Positions 1 to 6,080 of a DNA stretch of 6,080 nucleotides are shown here, in pieces (within the stretch, counting starts at the first letter, position 1; each line of letters opens with the position of its first letter). Below the pieces are notes generated by a model, which was given only the letters and a program-made list of their open reading frames with translations, searched no databases and was not told the DNA's origin. Origin of the DNA: Candidatus Eiseniibacteriota bacterium (GTDB lineage Bacteria > Joyebacterota > Joyebacteria > Joyebacterales > Joyebacteraceae). A program made the position numbers and the translations under genes. Location of the stretch: NCBI GenBank assembly GCA_030609605.1, contig JAUWBY010000143.1:1-6080 (forward strand), read 5' to 3'.

Positions 1-7
1 CAGACAC

Positions 8-13
8 AGGAGA
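8..13 (+). promoter_or_regulatory. Ribosome binding site of accD
   Basis: The purine-rich AGGAGA lies 8 bases before the ATG at 22. It supports that ATG as the accD start. Only 21 bases precede the gene in the window, so no promoter can be judged. Confidence 0.7.
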
Positions 14-21
14 ACCGAGAG

Positions 22-924
22 ATGGACCAGGTCTCATGGCTCAAGCGCCGCAAGCCGCGCATCAAGGATGCGAAGAAACTAGATGTGCCCGATGGCCTCT
101 GGAAGAAATGTGACGGTTGCGGGGAGATTCTCTACCACAAGGAGCTTGAGAAGAACCTCTGGACATGCGGCAAGTGCGGGCATCATTTCCGCATCTCGGC
201 CGACAAATATACGAACATACTCACGGACTCGGGCAGCTACGTGGAACTCCTGACCGGCCTGGAGTCGATAGACCCTCTTGGTTTCGTGGATTCGAAGAAG
301 TACGTCGATCGGATAGAGGCTGCCAAGAAGAAGACCGGACACAACTCTGCCGTCCTGACTGGCAGCGCCCGTGTCGGTGGCCACCTCGTCATGCTCGCGG
401 TCCTCGACTTCGGATTCCTCGGAGGGAGCATGGGGTCGGTTATGGGCGAGAAGATAGCGCGGCTCACCAGGATGGCGGTGGAGGAGCGTGTCCCCGTGAT
501 CACGCTTTCGAGCACGGGCGGAGCGAGAATGCAGGAGGGTATTCTCTCACTCATGCAGATGGCCAAGACGAGCGCCATGCTCGCCAAGCTCGATGAAGAG
601 GGACTCCCGCACATTGCCATCCAGGCTCACCCGACGACCGGCGGAGTCACAGCCAGCTTCGCGTCGCTCGGTGACGTCATCATCGCCGAGCCGGGCGCTC
701 TCATCGGATTTGCGGGACCGCGCGTCATACAGCAGACCATCAAGCAGGATCTTCCCGACGGCTTCCAACGCGCCGAGTTTCTGCAGGAACACGGGATGGT
801 AGACATGATTGTTCACCGCAAGGAGCTGAAAAGCGTCATCGTGCGGATCCTTGACTTTTTCTCCGACGACGCACGGGACCGGGCGGAGGACACGCTTGAG
901 CAGGCGCGGAAGCAAGGTCTTTGA
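22..924 (+). CDS. accD: Acetyl-CoA carboxylase carboxyltransferase subunit beta
   Basis: This 300-residue protein is the beta half of the carboxyltransferase that moves the carboxyl group from carboxybiotin on AccB to acetyl-CoA, giving malonyl-CoA for fatty-acid synthesis in the cytoplasm. It works with AccA, which is not in this window. An N-terminal zinc ribbon is visible as C30-x2-C33 and C49-x2-C52. The crotonase-like core follows: GGSMGSVMGEK at 134-144, STGGARMQEG at 164-173 (the paired glycines are expected to form the oxyanion hole), HPTTGGVTAS at 203-212 and LPDGFQRAEF at 244-253. The length is normal for AccD. The motif before the paired glycines reads S-S-T where S/A-S is usual, a mild change. 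The start is supported by a good ribosome binding site. The last 29 bases appear to overlap the start of folC, an accD-folC order seen in many bacteria. Identification is secure. Confidence 0.98.
   Translation: MDQVSWLKRRKPRIKDAKKLDVPDGLWKKCDGCGEILYHKELEKNLWTCGKCGHHFRISADKYTNILTDSGSYVELLTGLESIDPLGFVDSKKYVDRIEAAKKKTGHNSAVLTGSARVGGHLVMLAVLDFGFLGGSMGSVMGEKIARLTRMAVEERVPVITLSSTGGARMQEGILSLMQMAKTSAMLAKLDEEGLPHIAIQAHPTTGGVTASFASLGDVIIAEPGALIGFAGPRVIQQTIKQDLPDGFQRAEFLQEHGMVDMIVHRKELKSVIVRILDFFSDDARDRAEDTLEQARKQGL
885..890 (+). promoter_or_regulatory. Ribosome binding site deciding the folC start
   Basis: GGAGGA sits 5 bases before a TTG at 896, in the folC frame and within the accD coding sequence. 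It favours TTG 896 over the earlier in-frame TTG at 851 as the true folC start. Ribosomes finishing accD could reinitiate here. Confidence 0.6.
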
Positions 925-2206
925 TTCCTACCAATCGTGCCTGAACTGGCTCTTCACTCGGCGGCGATTCGTAATGAAGCCGGGACTCGAGAGAGTTGAG
1001 TTCCTGCTCGAGACCGTTGGAAACCCCCAAAAGCGCTTTCGAATCGTCCACGTTGCCGGAACAAACGGCAAGGGGTCGACGTCGACCATGATCGCGTCGA
1101 TTCTGGTCGAACACGGACTGAGGGCCGGTCTCTTCACTTCTCCTCACGTGATCGATTTCACCGAACGCTTCGTTGTGGACAACTCTCGCGTGGCCCCGGG
1201 CCGGATCGTGTCGATCATCGAACGTCTCAAGCCGGGGGCGGACGAGATCGAGGCTACGTTCTTCGAGATCGCGACGGCCGCAGCGACCGTGTTCTTCGCA
1301 GAGGAGGATGTGGATATCGCCGTGGTGGAGGTGGGCATGGGGGGCGCCATGGATGCCACAAGCGCCTTGGATTCCGCGTTGTCGGTGATCACGAGCGTTG
1401 CCGTGGATCACACCGACATCCTGGGCACTACCGTGACTGAGATCGCGGGCAAGAAGGCCGGGATCATCAGAACGGGTGGCGTGGTGGTTTCTGGTGCGAC
1501 GGGGGGCGCTCTGCGCGTCATACACGACGTGGCCGCCACACGCGGCGCGCGCTCTATCTCGGTTGCCGAAGACGCAAAGGTCGATCGTGTGTCCATCATC
1601 TCGACCGGCAGCATCTTCGACCTCAGCTATGATGCGACCGCCTACGAAGGGCTTTCCATCTCACTCCTTGGGCGTCACCAGGTTGCGAATGCGGCCTGTG
1701 CGGCCATCGTTGCGCACGAGCTTTCACGTGAGGGCATGCTCGATCTTTCGGAGATGTCACTGAGACGCGGACTCGCGGAGGCGGGATGCGTGGGTAGAAT
1801 GCAGATACTCGACCGGCGGCCGACGGTCGTGGCGGATGTGGCGCACAACCCTGACGCAGCCGGCGCGCTGGCTGCGGCTGTGCGGGAGGTCTTCGAATAC
1901 GACTCGTTGATAGTCGTTCTGGGCGTGATGGCCGACAAGGATCTTGAGGGCATCATGAGTGCGATCTCGGAAATGGCGGGCCTTGTCATACTGACGCGGC
2001 CATCGAGTGTGAGGGCGGCAGATCCTGCGGAGCTCGCGAAGATCGCTGAGAAGCACCGGCTGGAGCACGAAATCGTCGAATCGCCGGGCGCCGCTGTGGC
2101 CCGAGCGTTGTCACTGGCCCGCGAAGCGGACCTTGTCTTGATCACCGGTTCCCACTACACTGTTGGCGATGCCATGACAAGCCTTGGGATAAGGGATTCC
2201 CTCTGA
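896..2206 (+). CDS. folC: Bifunctional dihydrofolate synthase / folylpolyglutamate synthase
   Basis: This Mur-ligase-family enzyme of about 436 residues adds glutamate to dihydropteroate and to reduced folates, using ATP, in the cytoplasm. Numbered from TTG 896: the FolC N-terminal helix Y12...LNWL (16-19) and KPGLERV (28-34), the P-loop GTNGKGS at 55-61, VEVGMGG at 144-150, and IAGKKAGI at 183-190, whose K187 matches the lysine that is carbamylated in this family. The C-terminal domain has DVAHNPD at 314-320, followed by a GVMADKD stretch and ITGSHYTVGD near the end. The reading frame is open back to 851, but TTG 896 has the better ribosome binding site, while the ATG at 974 would cut off conserved residues. 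Oddities: the usual GGRxDATN reads GGAMDATS (150-156), and the residue before the key lysine is K rather than the common E. The domain order and the AGTNGKGST wording distinguish it from MurC-F. It overlaps accD by 29 bases and ends 24 bases before the ABC ATPase. Confidence 0.95.
   Translation: MSRRGSKVFDSYQSCLNWLFTRRRFVMKPGLERVEFLLETVGNPQKRFRIVHVAGTNGKGSTSTMIASILVEHGLRAGLFTSPHVIDFTERFVVDNSRVAPGRIVSIIERLKPGADEIEATFFEIATAAATVFFAEEDVDIAVVEVGMGGAMDATSALDSALSVITSVAVDHTDILGTTVTEIAGKKAGIIRTGGVVVSGATGGALRVIHDVAATRGARSISVAEDAKVDRVSIISTGSIFDLSYDATAYEGLSISLLGRHQVANAACAAIVAHELSREGMLDLSEMSLRRGLAEAGCVGRMQILDRRPTVVADVAHNPDAAGALAAAVREVFEYDSLIVVLGVMADKDLEGIMSAISEMAGLVILTRPSSVRAADPAELAKIAEKHRLEHEIVESPGAAVARALSLAREADLVLITGSHYTVGDAMTSLGIRDSL
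1074..1087. repeat. Perfect 14-base palindrome inside folC
   Basis: GGTCGACGTCGACC reads identically on both strands. It falls on the codons for the end of the folC P-loop (G60-S61-T62-S63-T64). The repeated Ser/Thr codons may alone explain it. No regulatory role is shown. Confidence 0.4.
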
Positions 2207-2219
2207 GGTTGAAGGACAC

Positions 2220-2225
2220 GGGAGG
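2220..2225 (+). promoter_or_regulatory. Ribosome binding site of the ABC ATPase gene
   Basis: GGGAGG ends 5 bases before the ATG at 2231. The in-frame GTG at 2225 lies within this site, so ATG 2231 is the better start. Confidence 0.75.
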
Positions 2226-2230
2226 TGCAG

Positions 2231-3358
2231 ATGGCCGAGGTCATCATCAAGGATGTCAGAAAGGTCTTCGACGGCAACGTGGTTGCCGTCACCGACATGA
2301 ACCTCACTGTGGAAGATCGCGAGTTCGTCGTGCTGGTCGGCCCCTCCGGGTGTGGCAAGTCGACGCTTCTCAGGATGGTGGCGGGACTGGAGGATGTGAC
2401 AGAGGGGGAGATCTTCATCGACGGCCGTCTTGTGAACGATGTTCCCCCGAAGGATCGTGACATCGCCATGGTCTTTCAGAACTATGCCCTCTACCCACAT
2501 ATGTCGGTCTACGAGAACATGGCCTTCGGGCTTCGCCTCAGGAAGTACCCGAAGGACGAGATTGATCAGCGTGTTCGCGATGCAGCCGACATACTTGGCA
2601 TAGAGAAGCTCCTGGACAGACGTCCCAAGGCGCTCTCCGGGGGACAGAGACAGCGCGTCGCCGTGGGAAGGGCCATCGTCCGCAAGCCGAGGGTGTTTCT
2701 CTTTGATGAACCGCTGTCCAACCTTGACGCCAAGCTGCGTGTCCAGATGCGAACGGAGATCAGCAAGCTCCATGAGCGCCTCAACGCTACGATGATCTAC
2801 GTGACGCACGATCAGGTTGAGGCTATGACCATGGGGACACGCATCATGGTCATGAAGGACGGGCTGTCGCAGCAGGTGGCTGATCCTCTTACGATCTACC
2901 ACGTGCCTGTCAACCAGTTCGTGGCTGGTTTCATAGGCAGCCCTGCCATGAACTTCATCGAAGGAACGCTCAAGAACGAGTCAGGGGCATTCAGCTTCGA
3001 ATCTCGGGAGCTCTCGGCGCGGCTCCCCGACTCCATCGCGGAAAGAATCCTGAAGGACAGCTCCGGAGACGTCGTTCTGGGCGTTCGCCCCGAGGATATC
3101 TATGAGACCGGTCCTGCGGCCCGGCTCGAGTCCTCGGCTTCCATCAGCGTGCATGTCGAAGTCGTTGAACCCATGGGGAACGAGATATTCCTCTACGTCA
3201 GCCTCGGCGGGAATGACATGGTGGCAAGGATCGATGTGAGAACGCCTCCGACAGTCAACTCGGACATCGATCTTGTGGTTGATCTCACCAGTGCTCACCT
3301 GTTCGACAGGGAGACCGGCGTGTCGCTCCTGCTTGGTGATCAGGGCCAGGCACGGTGA
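2231..3358 (+). CDS. Carbohydrate ABC importer ATP-binding protein (MalK/UgpC/MsmX type)
   Basis: This 375-residue cytoplasmic ATPase would couple ATP hydrolysis to sugar or polyol import, docking as a dimer on two permease subunits. All nucleotide-binding elements are intact when numbered from ATG 2231: Walker A GPSGCGKST at 37-45, Q-loop Q83 in VFQNYALYPH, signature LSGGQ at 135-139, Walker B FLFDEP with catalytic E160, D-loop SNLD at 163-166, and switch H193 in VTHDQVEAM. After the family segment FVAGFIGSPAMNFIEG comes a C-terminal regulatory (TOBE/OB-fold) region with GVRPED at 284-289 and VVEPMGNEIFLYV further on. This extension marks the MalK branch and excludes LptB or LolD. No permease or substrate-binding protein lies nearby, so it may serve importers encoded elsewhere, as MsmX does in Bacillus subtilis. 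That is inference, and the substrate cannot be read. It follows folC by 24 bases and its stop overlaps the kinase start. Confidence 0.93.
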   Translation: MAEVIIKDVRKVFDGNVVAVTDMNLTVEDREFVVLVGPSGCGKSTLLRMVAGLEDVTEGEIFIDGRLVNDVPPKDRDIAMVFQNYALYPHMSVYENMAFGLRLRKYPKDEIDQRVRDAADILGIEKLLDRRPKALSGGQRQRVAVGRAIVRKPRVFLFDEPLSNLDAKLRVQMRTEISKLHERLNATMIYVTHDQVEAMTMGTRIMVMKDGLSQQVADPLTIYHVPVNQFVAGFIGSPAMNFIEGTLKNESGAFSFESRELSARLPDSIAERILKDSSGDVVLGVRPEDIYETGPAARLESSASISVHVEVVEPMGNEIFLYVSLGGNDMVARIDVRTPPTVNSDIDLVVDLTSAHLFDRETGVSLLLGDQGQAR

Positions 3359-4299
3359 GCCACTACCTCGGCATTGACATAGGCGGCACGAATGTCAAGG
3401 TTGCTGTAGTCGCGGACGACGGCAGTGTGAAGGCGTTCGCGCAGCGCCAGTGGTCGGGTGGCGAACCACACCAGCTTGTCTCCGTTGCGACTGAGCTTGC
3501 AGACATCGTAGTTGCGGAAGTCGCCGAAGCTCCGGTCGCCTGCGGCGTAGGTTGCGCGGGGATTGTTGTCCACGGGCTCGGAGTAGTTCGCCGGTCACCG
3601 AATCTTCCGACATGGCATGACGTCAAACTTGCCGTGATGCTGGGTGAGCGGATAGCGCTGCCGCTGATCATCGACAACGACGCGAATGCGGCCGCATATG
3701 CCGAGTACGTGGTGGGGGCCGCTCGCGACGCTACGAGCGCTGTTGTCATCACGCTCGGTACCGGAATGGGTGCCGGCATCATCCTCAATGGCTCGGTCTA
3801 TCGCGGCAGTCACGGGTTCGCCGGCGAAATCGGACACACAACGGTGGATATGTCAAGCCGGACACCGTGCGCCTGTGGGGCCTCCGGGTGTCTGGAGCCG
3901 CTTGTCAATGCGGACTCGCTTGTCAGCCGCGCTCTCTCACACATTGAGAGAGGCGCATCCAGTTCGCTCGACGGGAGTATGGGAGTCCTGACTGCTCAGG
4001 ACATAGGGACCGCCGCCGCCGGGGGTGACAAGGTTGCTCTTGCAGCGGTTGATGAGCTCGGACGGGCCCTCGGTGTCGGGCTTGCCAACATCACCGCTCT
4101 GCTCGACCCGGAAGTCATCGTGATCGGCGGAGGTGTGGCGGAGGTTGGCCGGTCCCTTCTGGACATCGCGCGCGATGAACTGATCAGGCGCACTCTGCGA
4201 TGTCGGGAAGAGCTTCCGCGAGTGGTTCCCGCCGCGCTGGGGCCGGCAGCCGGTGTTGTAGGCGCGGCGTTGCTCGCCCGCGACGAGTTCCCGCGGTAG
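3355..4299 (+). CDS. ROK-family sugar kinase, probably glucokinase
   Basis: This 314-residue cytoplasmic kinase probably phosphorylates glucose or a similar hexose with ATP. The N-terminal phosphate-binding motif is DIGGTNVK at 8-15. DNDANA at 107-112 holds the expected catalytic base D109. LGTGMGAG at 134-141 is the second phosphate motif. E158 and H161 of GEIGH match the sugar- and zinc-binding residues, and C172-x-C174-G-x2-G-C179-x-E181 is the ROK zinc signature. LDPEVIVIGGGVA at 250-262 is the C-terminal adenosine-side motif. Length is typical for a ROK kinase, and the N-terminus has no helix-turn-helix, so it is an enzyme, not a Xyl/Nag repressor. The GTG start shares four bases (GTGA) with the ATPase stop and has only a weak AGG at 3348-3350, which suggests translational coupling. 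Other ROK sugars (N-acetylglucosamine, N-acetylmannosamine, fructose, allose) cannot be excluded by eye. Confidence 0.93.
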   Translation: MSHYLGIDIGGTNVKVAVVADDGSVKAFAQRQWSGGEPHQLVSVATELADIVVAEVAEAPVACGVGCAGIVVHGLGVVRRSPNLPTWHDVKLAVMLGERIALPLIIDNDANAAAYAEYVVGAARDATSAVVITLGTGMGAGIILNGSVYRGSHGFAGEIGHTTVDMSSRTPCACGASGCLEPLVNADSLVSRALSHIERGASSSLDGSMGVLTAQDIGTAAAGGDKVALAAVDELGRALGVGLANITALLDPEVIVIGGGVAEVGRSLLDIARDELIRRTLRCREELPRVVPAALGPAAGVVGAALLARDEFPR

Positions 4300-4325
4300 C
4301 TGTTTCACACGCCTCACTGAACGGC

Positions 4326-4337
4326 GAGCTCAAGCTC
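4326..4337 (+). repeat. Small inverted repeat abutting the lptD-like start codon
   Basis: GAGC and GCTC are separated by TCAA and end directly before the ATG at 4338, where a ribosome binding site would normally sit. A 4-pair stem with a 4-base loop is weak and may be chance. The 38-base gap after the kinase gene (4300-4337) has no clear Shine-Dalgarno sequence, promoter or terminator. Confidence 0.25.
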
Positions 4338-6080
4338 ATGCGACTTACCAGAACGACTCTTCTCTCCCTGATACTCTTTGCATCCGGAGCCCTCGGGCAG
4401 GCGGGCGAGCCGGTGGTACCGGCTTCCTCCGTGGATCAGGACGGCTTTGTCATCACTGCCGATAGTGTTGAGGGTGGTGAGGGGCTGGCAGGACATTGGA
4501 TCCGGCTTGAAAACAATGTCACCATAACGCGCGAAGACGAGTCGATCGTCGGGGACCGGGGATTCTATCATCAGGGTAAGAGGGTGGCGATCATCTATGG
4601 GAACGTCCACGGCATGGACCGTGGCGCCCGGGTGGCGTGCGACACGCTGAAGTACTTCCGGAACCAGGATCTGATCGTGCTCATAGGCAACGCCTCGTAT
4701 GCCGACACGGCCGGTATTCTGAGCGCCGACAGGATGGAGATGTACCGTCGCGAGGGGATAGCCGTATCGAACGGATCCTGTGTGGCGACCGATGATGACG
4801 GGAAGTCACGGCTTACAAGTGGTCGCCTCATCTACGATTTCGAGCGGCACGAGATCAGAGCATCCCGGGACCCCCTTCTCACCACGTACGACGATGATGG
4901 AGAGGTCGAGGCGGAGCTCTCAGCCGACATCATAGAGCTCTATCCTGATAGCGACACAGTGCGCGCGCTGGGAGAAGCGGTAGTGCTGCGCGAGAACGTG
5001 ACGGGACGCGCGCGTGTCATCGTCATCTCCGGCGTGGACGACAGCGTCGTGCTGATTGGCGATCCGAGTGTGCAACGGGAGTCCGATCGTCTCTCTGGAG
5101 ATCTCATCAGGATATTCGGTTCCAACGGAGATATTTCGCGCGTTATCGCGACCACGCAGGCGCGGGTGGACTACTCGACAGACCGTGAAGACGAGATCGA
5201 GTTCGGCTACGTATCCGGCGACACTCTCACGACGTTCTTCACCGACGGCGAGGCAAGCCTCACGACGATGCGCGGGCACGCTGAGAGCGAGCACATCGTC
5301 GGATCGCTGGGGGAGCGCAACCTTATCGCGGCTCCCGCTGCGGATATCCTGTTTTCGGGGGGAAAAGTCGCGGGCGCGACTTTCAGAAGAGGAGCGGCCG
5401 GTTCGTACTGGCTCACGAGCGAGGAAGACGGATCCGGCACCGAGGGTCAGGAGGCCGGCGGTTCTGGAGCCGACGGTAAGGTGGCGGTAGCTGATTCAGT
5501 CACGCTGAGCGAGGTGAAGTACAGTGGTGATCGAATAGACTACTACGTTCGCAGGAATCGTATCGTCCTGACCGGCAGGGCTCACGCGGAGTACGACGGC
5601 ACCGTGCTGGATGCGGCTCTCGTGTCGTTCGATCCGGAAAGCGAGGTGCTCTCTGCTGAGGGAGATCCGGACCTCAGGGAGAAGTCGGACCGGCTTGTCG
5701 GCGCGAGCCTGTCGTATGATATGAATCAGAAAATGGGCGTAGTCAGCGACGGGATCACGGTATTCGAAGACGGTCTCTACTACGGCGAACGCTTCATCCG
5801 CGAGAGCGATGGGACACTTAGGGCGAAACAGGGCGTCTACACGACGTGTTCGGCCCCGGAGCCGCACTACAGAATCGTCTCGCACAAGATGAAGGTCTAT
5901 CTCAACGACAAGGTCATTGCCAAGCCTGTGATCCTCTACATTGGTGAAATCCCGGTTTTCGCATTACCCTTTTATGTCTTCCCGATCAGAAAGGAACGGC
6001 ACTCCGGGTTCCTCATTCCGCAGATCGAGCTCGGGCTTTCGGAAGACAAGGGGCGTTTCGTCAGGAACTTCGGCTACTAC
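4338..6080 (+). CDS. lptD: LPS-assembly protein LptD/OstA-like, 5' part (runs off the window)
   Basis: An uninterrupted reading frame of 581 codons reaches the last base with no stop. LptD is the outer-membrane barrel that, with LptE, inserts LPS into the outer leaflet. Residues 1-20 look like a Sec signal peptide: R2/R5, a hydrophobic TTLLSLILFA stretch, and a likely cut after A18-L19-G20. There is no lipobox Cys. Residues about 69-500 hold many short repeats of OstA/LptA type (G/A-D-x-hydrophobic-x-Y/F...hydrophobic...G-x-A), broken by an acidic Gly/Ser linker at 362-381. The LptD core entry follows: TTC at 502-504, EPHY, then LYIGEIPVFALPFYVFPI at 533-550, R554-x-SGFLIPQ at 556-562, and a GYY where the cut falls. 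The E. coli periplasmic part is far shorter, so this is a long-headed form like those in FCB-group bacteria. The beta-barrel itself is beyond the edge. The ATG lacks a clear ribosome binding site, but the signal peptide supports it. The assignment to LptD is firm from the core motifs. The length of the missing part is unknown. Confidence 0.9.
   Translation, partial: MRLTRTTLLSLILFASGALGQAGEPVVPASSVDQDGFVITADSVEGGEGLAGHWIRLENNVTITREDESIVGDRGFYHQGKRVAIIYGNVHGMDRGARVACDTLKYFRNQDLIVLIGNASYADTAGILSADRMEMYRREGIAVSNGSCVATDDDGKSRLTSGRLIYDFERHEIRASRDPLLTTYDDDGEVEAELSADIIELYPDSDTVRALGEAVVLRENVTGRARVIVISGVDDSVVLIGDPSVQRESDRLSGDLIRIFGSNGDISRVIATTQARVDYSTDREDEIEFGYVSGDTLTTFFTDGEASLTTMRGHAESEHIVGSLGERNLIAAPAADILFSGGKVAGATFRRGAAGSYWLTSEEDGSGTEGQEAGGSGADGKVAVADSVTLSEVKYSGDRIDYYVRRNRIVLTGRAHAEYDGTVLDAALVSFDPESEVLSAEGDPDLREKSDRLVGASLSYDMNQKMGVVSDGITVFEDGLYYGERFIRESDGTLRAKQGVYTTCSAPEPHYRIVSHKMKVYLNDKVIAKPVILYIGEIPVFALPFYVFPIRKERHSGFLIPQIELGLSEDKGRFVRNFGYY
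4542..5837 (+). other. Repeated OstA/LptA-like region of the LptD-like protein
   Basis: Residues 69-500 contain about ten to twelve units of a loose pattern: a small residue, G or A, often D, hydrophobic, x, Y/F, a polar turn, a hydrophobic strand, then G-x-A. Clear copies begin near residues 70 (VGDRGFY), 100 (ACDTLKYF), 129 (SADRMEMY), 161 (SGRLIYDF), 195 (SADIIELY), 253 (SGDLIRIF), 396 (SGDRIDYY) and 455 (GASLSYDM). Such strands build the beta-jellyroll groove that carries LPS in LptA, LptC and the LptD N-terminus. The fold is inferred from pattern, not computed. Confidence 0.65.
5364..5383 (+). repeat. Perfect 9-base inverted repeat inside the lptD-like gene
   Basis: AAAGTCGCG and its exact reverse complement CGCGACTTT are separated by GG, giving a possible 8-pair RNA stem with a GGGC loop. 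It is within codons for residues about 343-349, shortly before the acidic linker. No run of T follows, so it is not a standard terminator. It may be chance in GC-rich DNA. Confidence 0.4.

Noticed and set aside
836..1525. 229-codon open frame on the - strand
   Set aside because: It is antisense to accD/folC, low in complexity (Arg, His, Asp rich) and without motifs. The + strand explains the region fully.
1675..2145. 156-codon Ser/Ala-rich frame on the - strand
   Set aside because: It is a mirror of folC codons. The composition bias is typical of an antisense shadow.
2111..2902. 263-codon open frame on the - strand
   Set aside because: It lies opposite the end of folC and the ATPase domain, whose motifs are complete on the + strand. 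Its translation is rich in His, Asp and Arg and shows no family motif. Such antisense frames are common in GC-rich DNA.
2231..3358. Possibility that the ABC ATPase is LptB, partner of the nearby LptD-like protein
   Set aside because: LptB is about 240 residues and lacks a C-terminal regulatory domain. This protein has the MalK-type FVAGFIGSPAMNF segment and TOBE-like GVRPED region.
3355..4299. Possibility that the ROK protein is a transcriptional repressor
   Set aside because: The DIGGTN phosphate motif begins at residue 8, leaving no space for an N-terminal helix-turn-helix, and all kinase residues are present.
4300..4337. Terminator or promoter between the kinase and lptD-like genes
   Set aside because: There is no GC-rich stem followed by a T run and no convincing -35/-10 pair in these 38 bases.
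5056..5490. 144-codon + strand frame within the lptD-like region
   Set aside because: It is out of frame with the 581-codon LptD-like frame, which has a signal peptide, repeats and core motifs. The alternative translation is Arg/Ser rich with no recognisable domain.
5496..5885. 129-codon open frame on the - strand at the LptD-like gene
   Set aside because: It is antisense to the recognisable LptD segment ahead of and including the conserved TTC motif. No ribosome binding site or domain was seen.
1..6080. tRNA, rRNA, CRISPR, riboswitch, insertion sequence or attachment site
   Set aside because: Coding sequence covers nearly the whole window and no regularly spaced repeats, terminal inverted repeats with transposase, or RNA-gene signatures were seen.

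Overview
The window carries five tightly packed genes, all on the + strand, with no intergenic gap above 38 bases. Four are complete (accD, folC, a MalK/MsmX-type ABC ATPase and a ROK-family sugar kinase). The fifth is the first 581 codons of an LptD/OstA-type outer-membrane LPS-assembly gene that runs off the right edge. No RNA genes, mobile elements, CRISPR arrays, terminators or long non-coding stretches were seen.

Organism: GC-rich DNA and an LptD-type protein with a long OstA/LptA-like N-terminus indicate a didermic bacterium with an LPS-type outer membrane. The wording of the LptD core (TTC...EPHY..., LPFYVFPI...R.SGFLIPQ, ...GYY) looks most like proteins of the FCB superphylum and neighbouring uncultivated lineages. 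This placement is an inference from remembered family patterns, not a search result.

Layout: 22-924 accD (carboxyltransferase beta subunit of acetyl-CoA carboxylase); about 896-2206 folC (dihydrofolate/folylpolyglutamate synthase), probably starting at a TTG inside the end of accD; about 2231-3358 sugar-importer ATPase; 3355-4299 ROK kinase, whose GTG start overlaps the ATPase stop; 4338-6080+ LptD-like protein.

How they may work together: accD feeds malonyl-CoA to fatty-acid and so lipid synthesis. FolC makes and retains folates. The ATPase could power one or more carbohydrate importers encoded elsewhere, and the ROK kinase could phosphorylate the sugar that enters. The LptD-like protein would insert LPS into the outer membrane. 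The overlaps and short gaps suggest a single transcript with translational coupling, probably a growth-linked housekeeping operon rather than a dedicated pathway. I found no convincing undescribed system. The points most worth a second look are the multi-repeat OstA/LptA-like N-terminus of the LptD protein and the sugar ATPase/kinase pair that has no permease.
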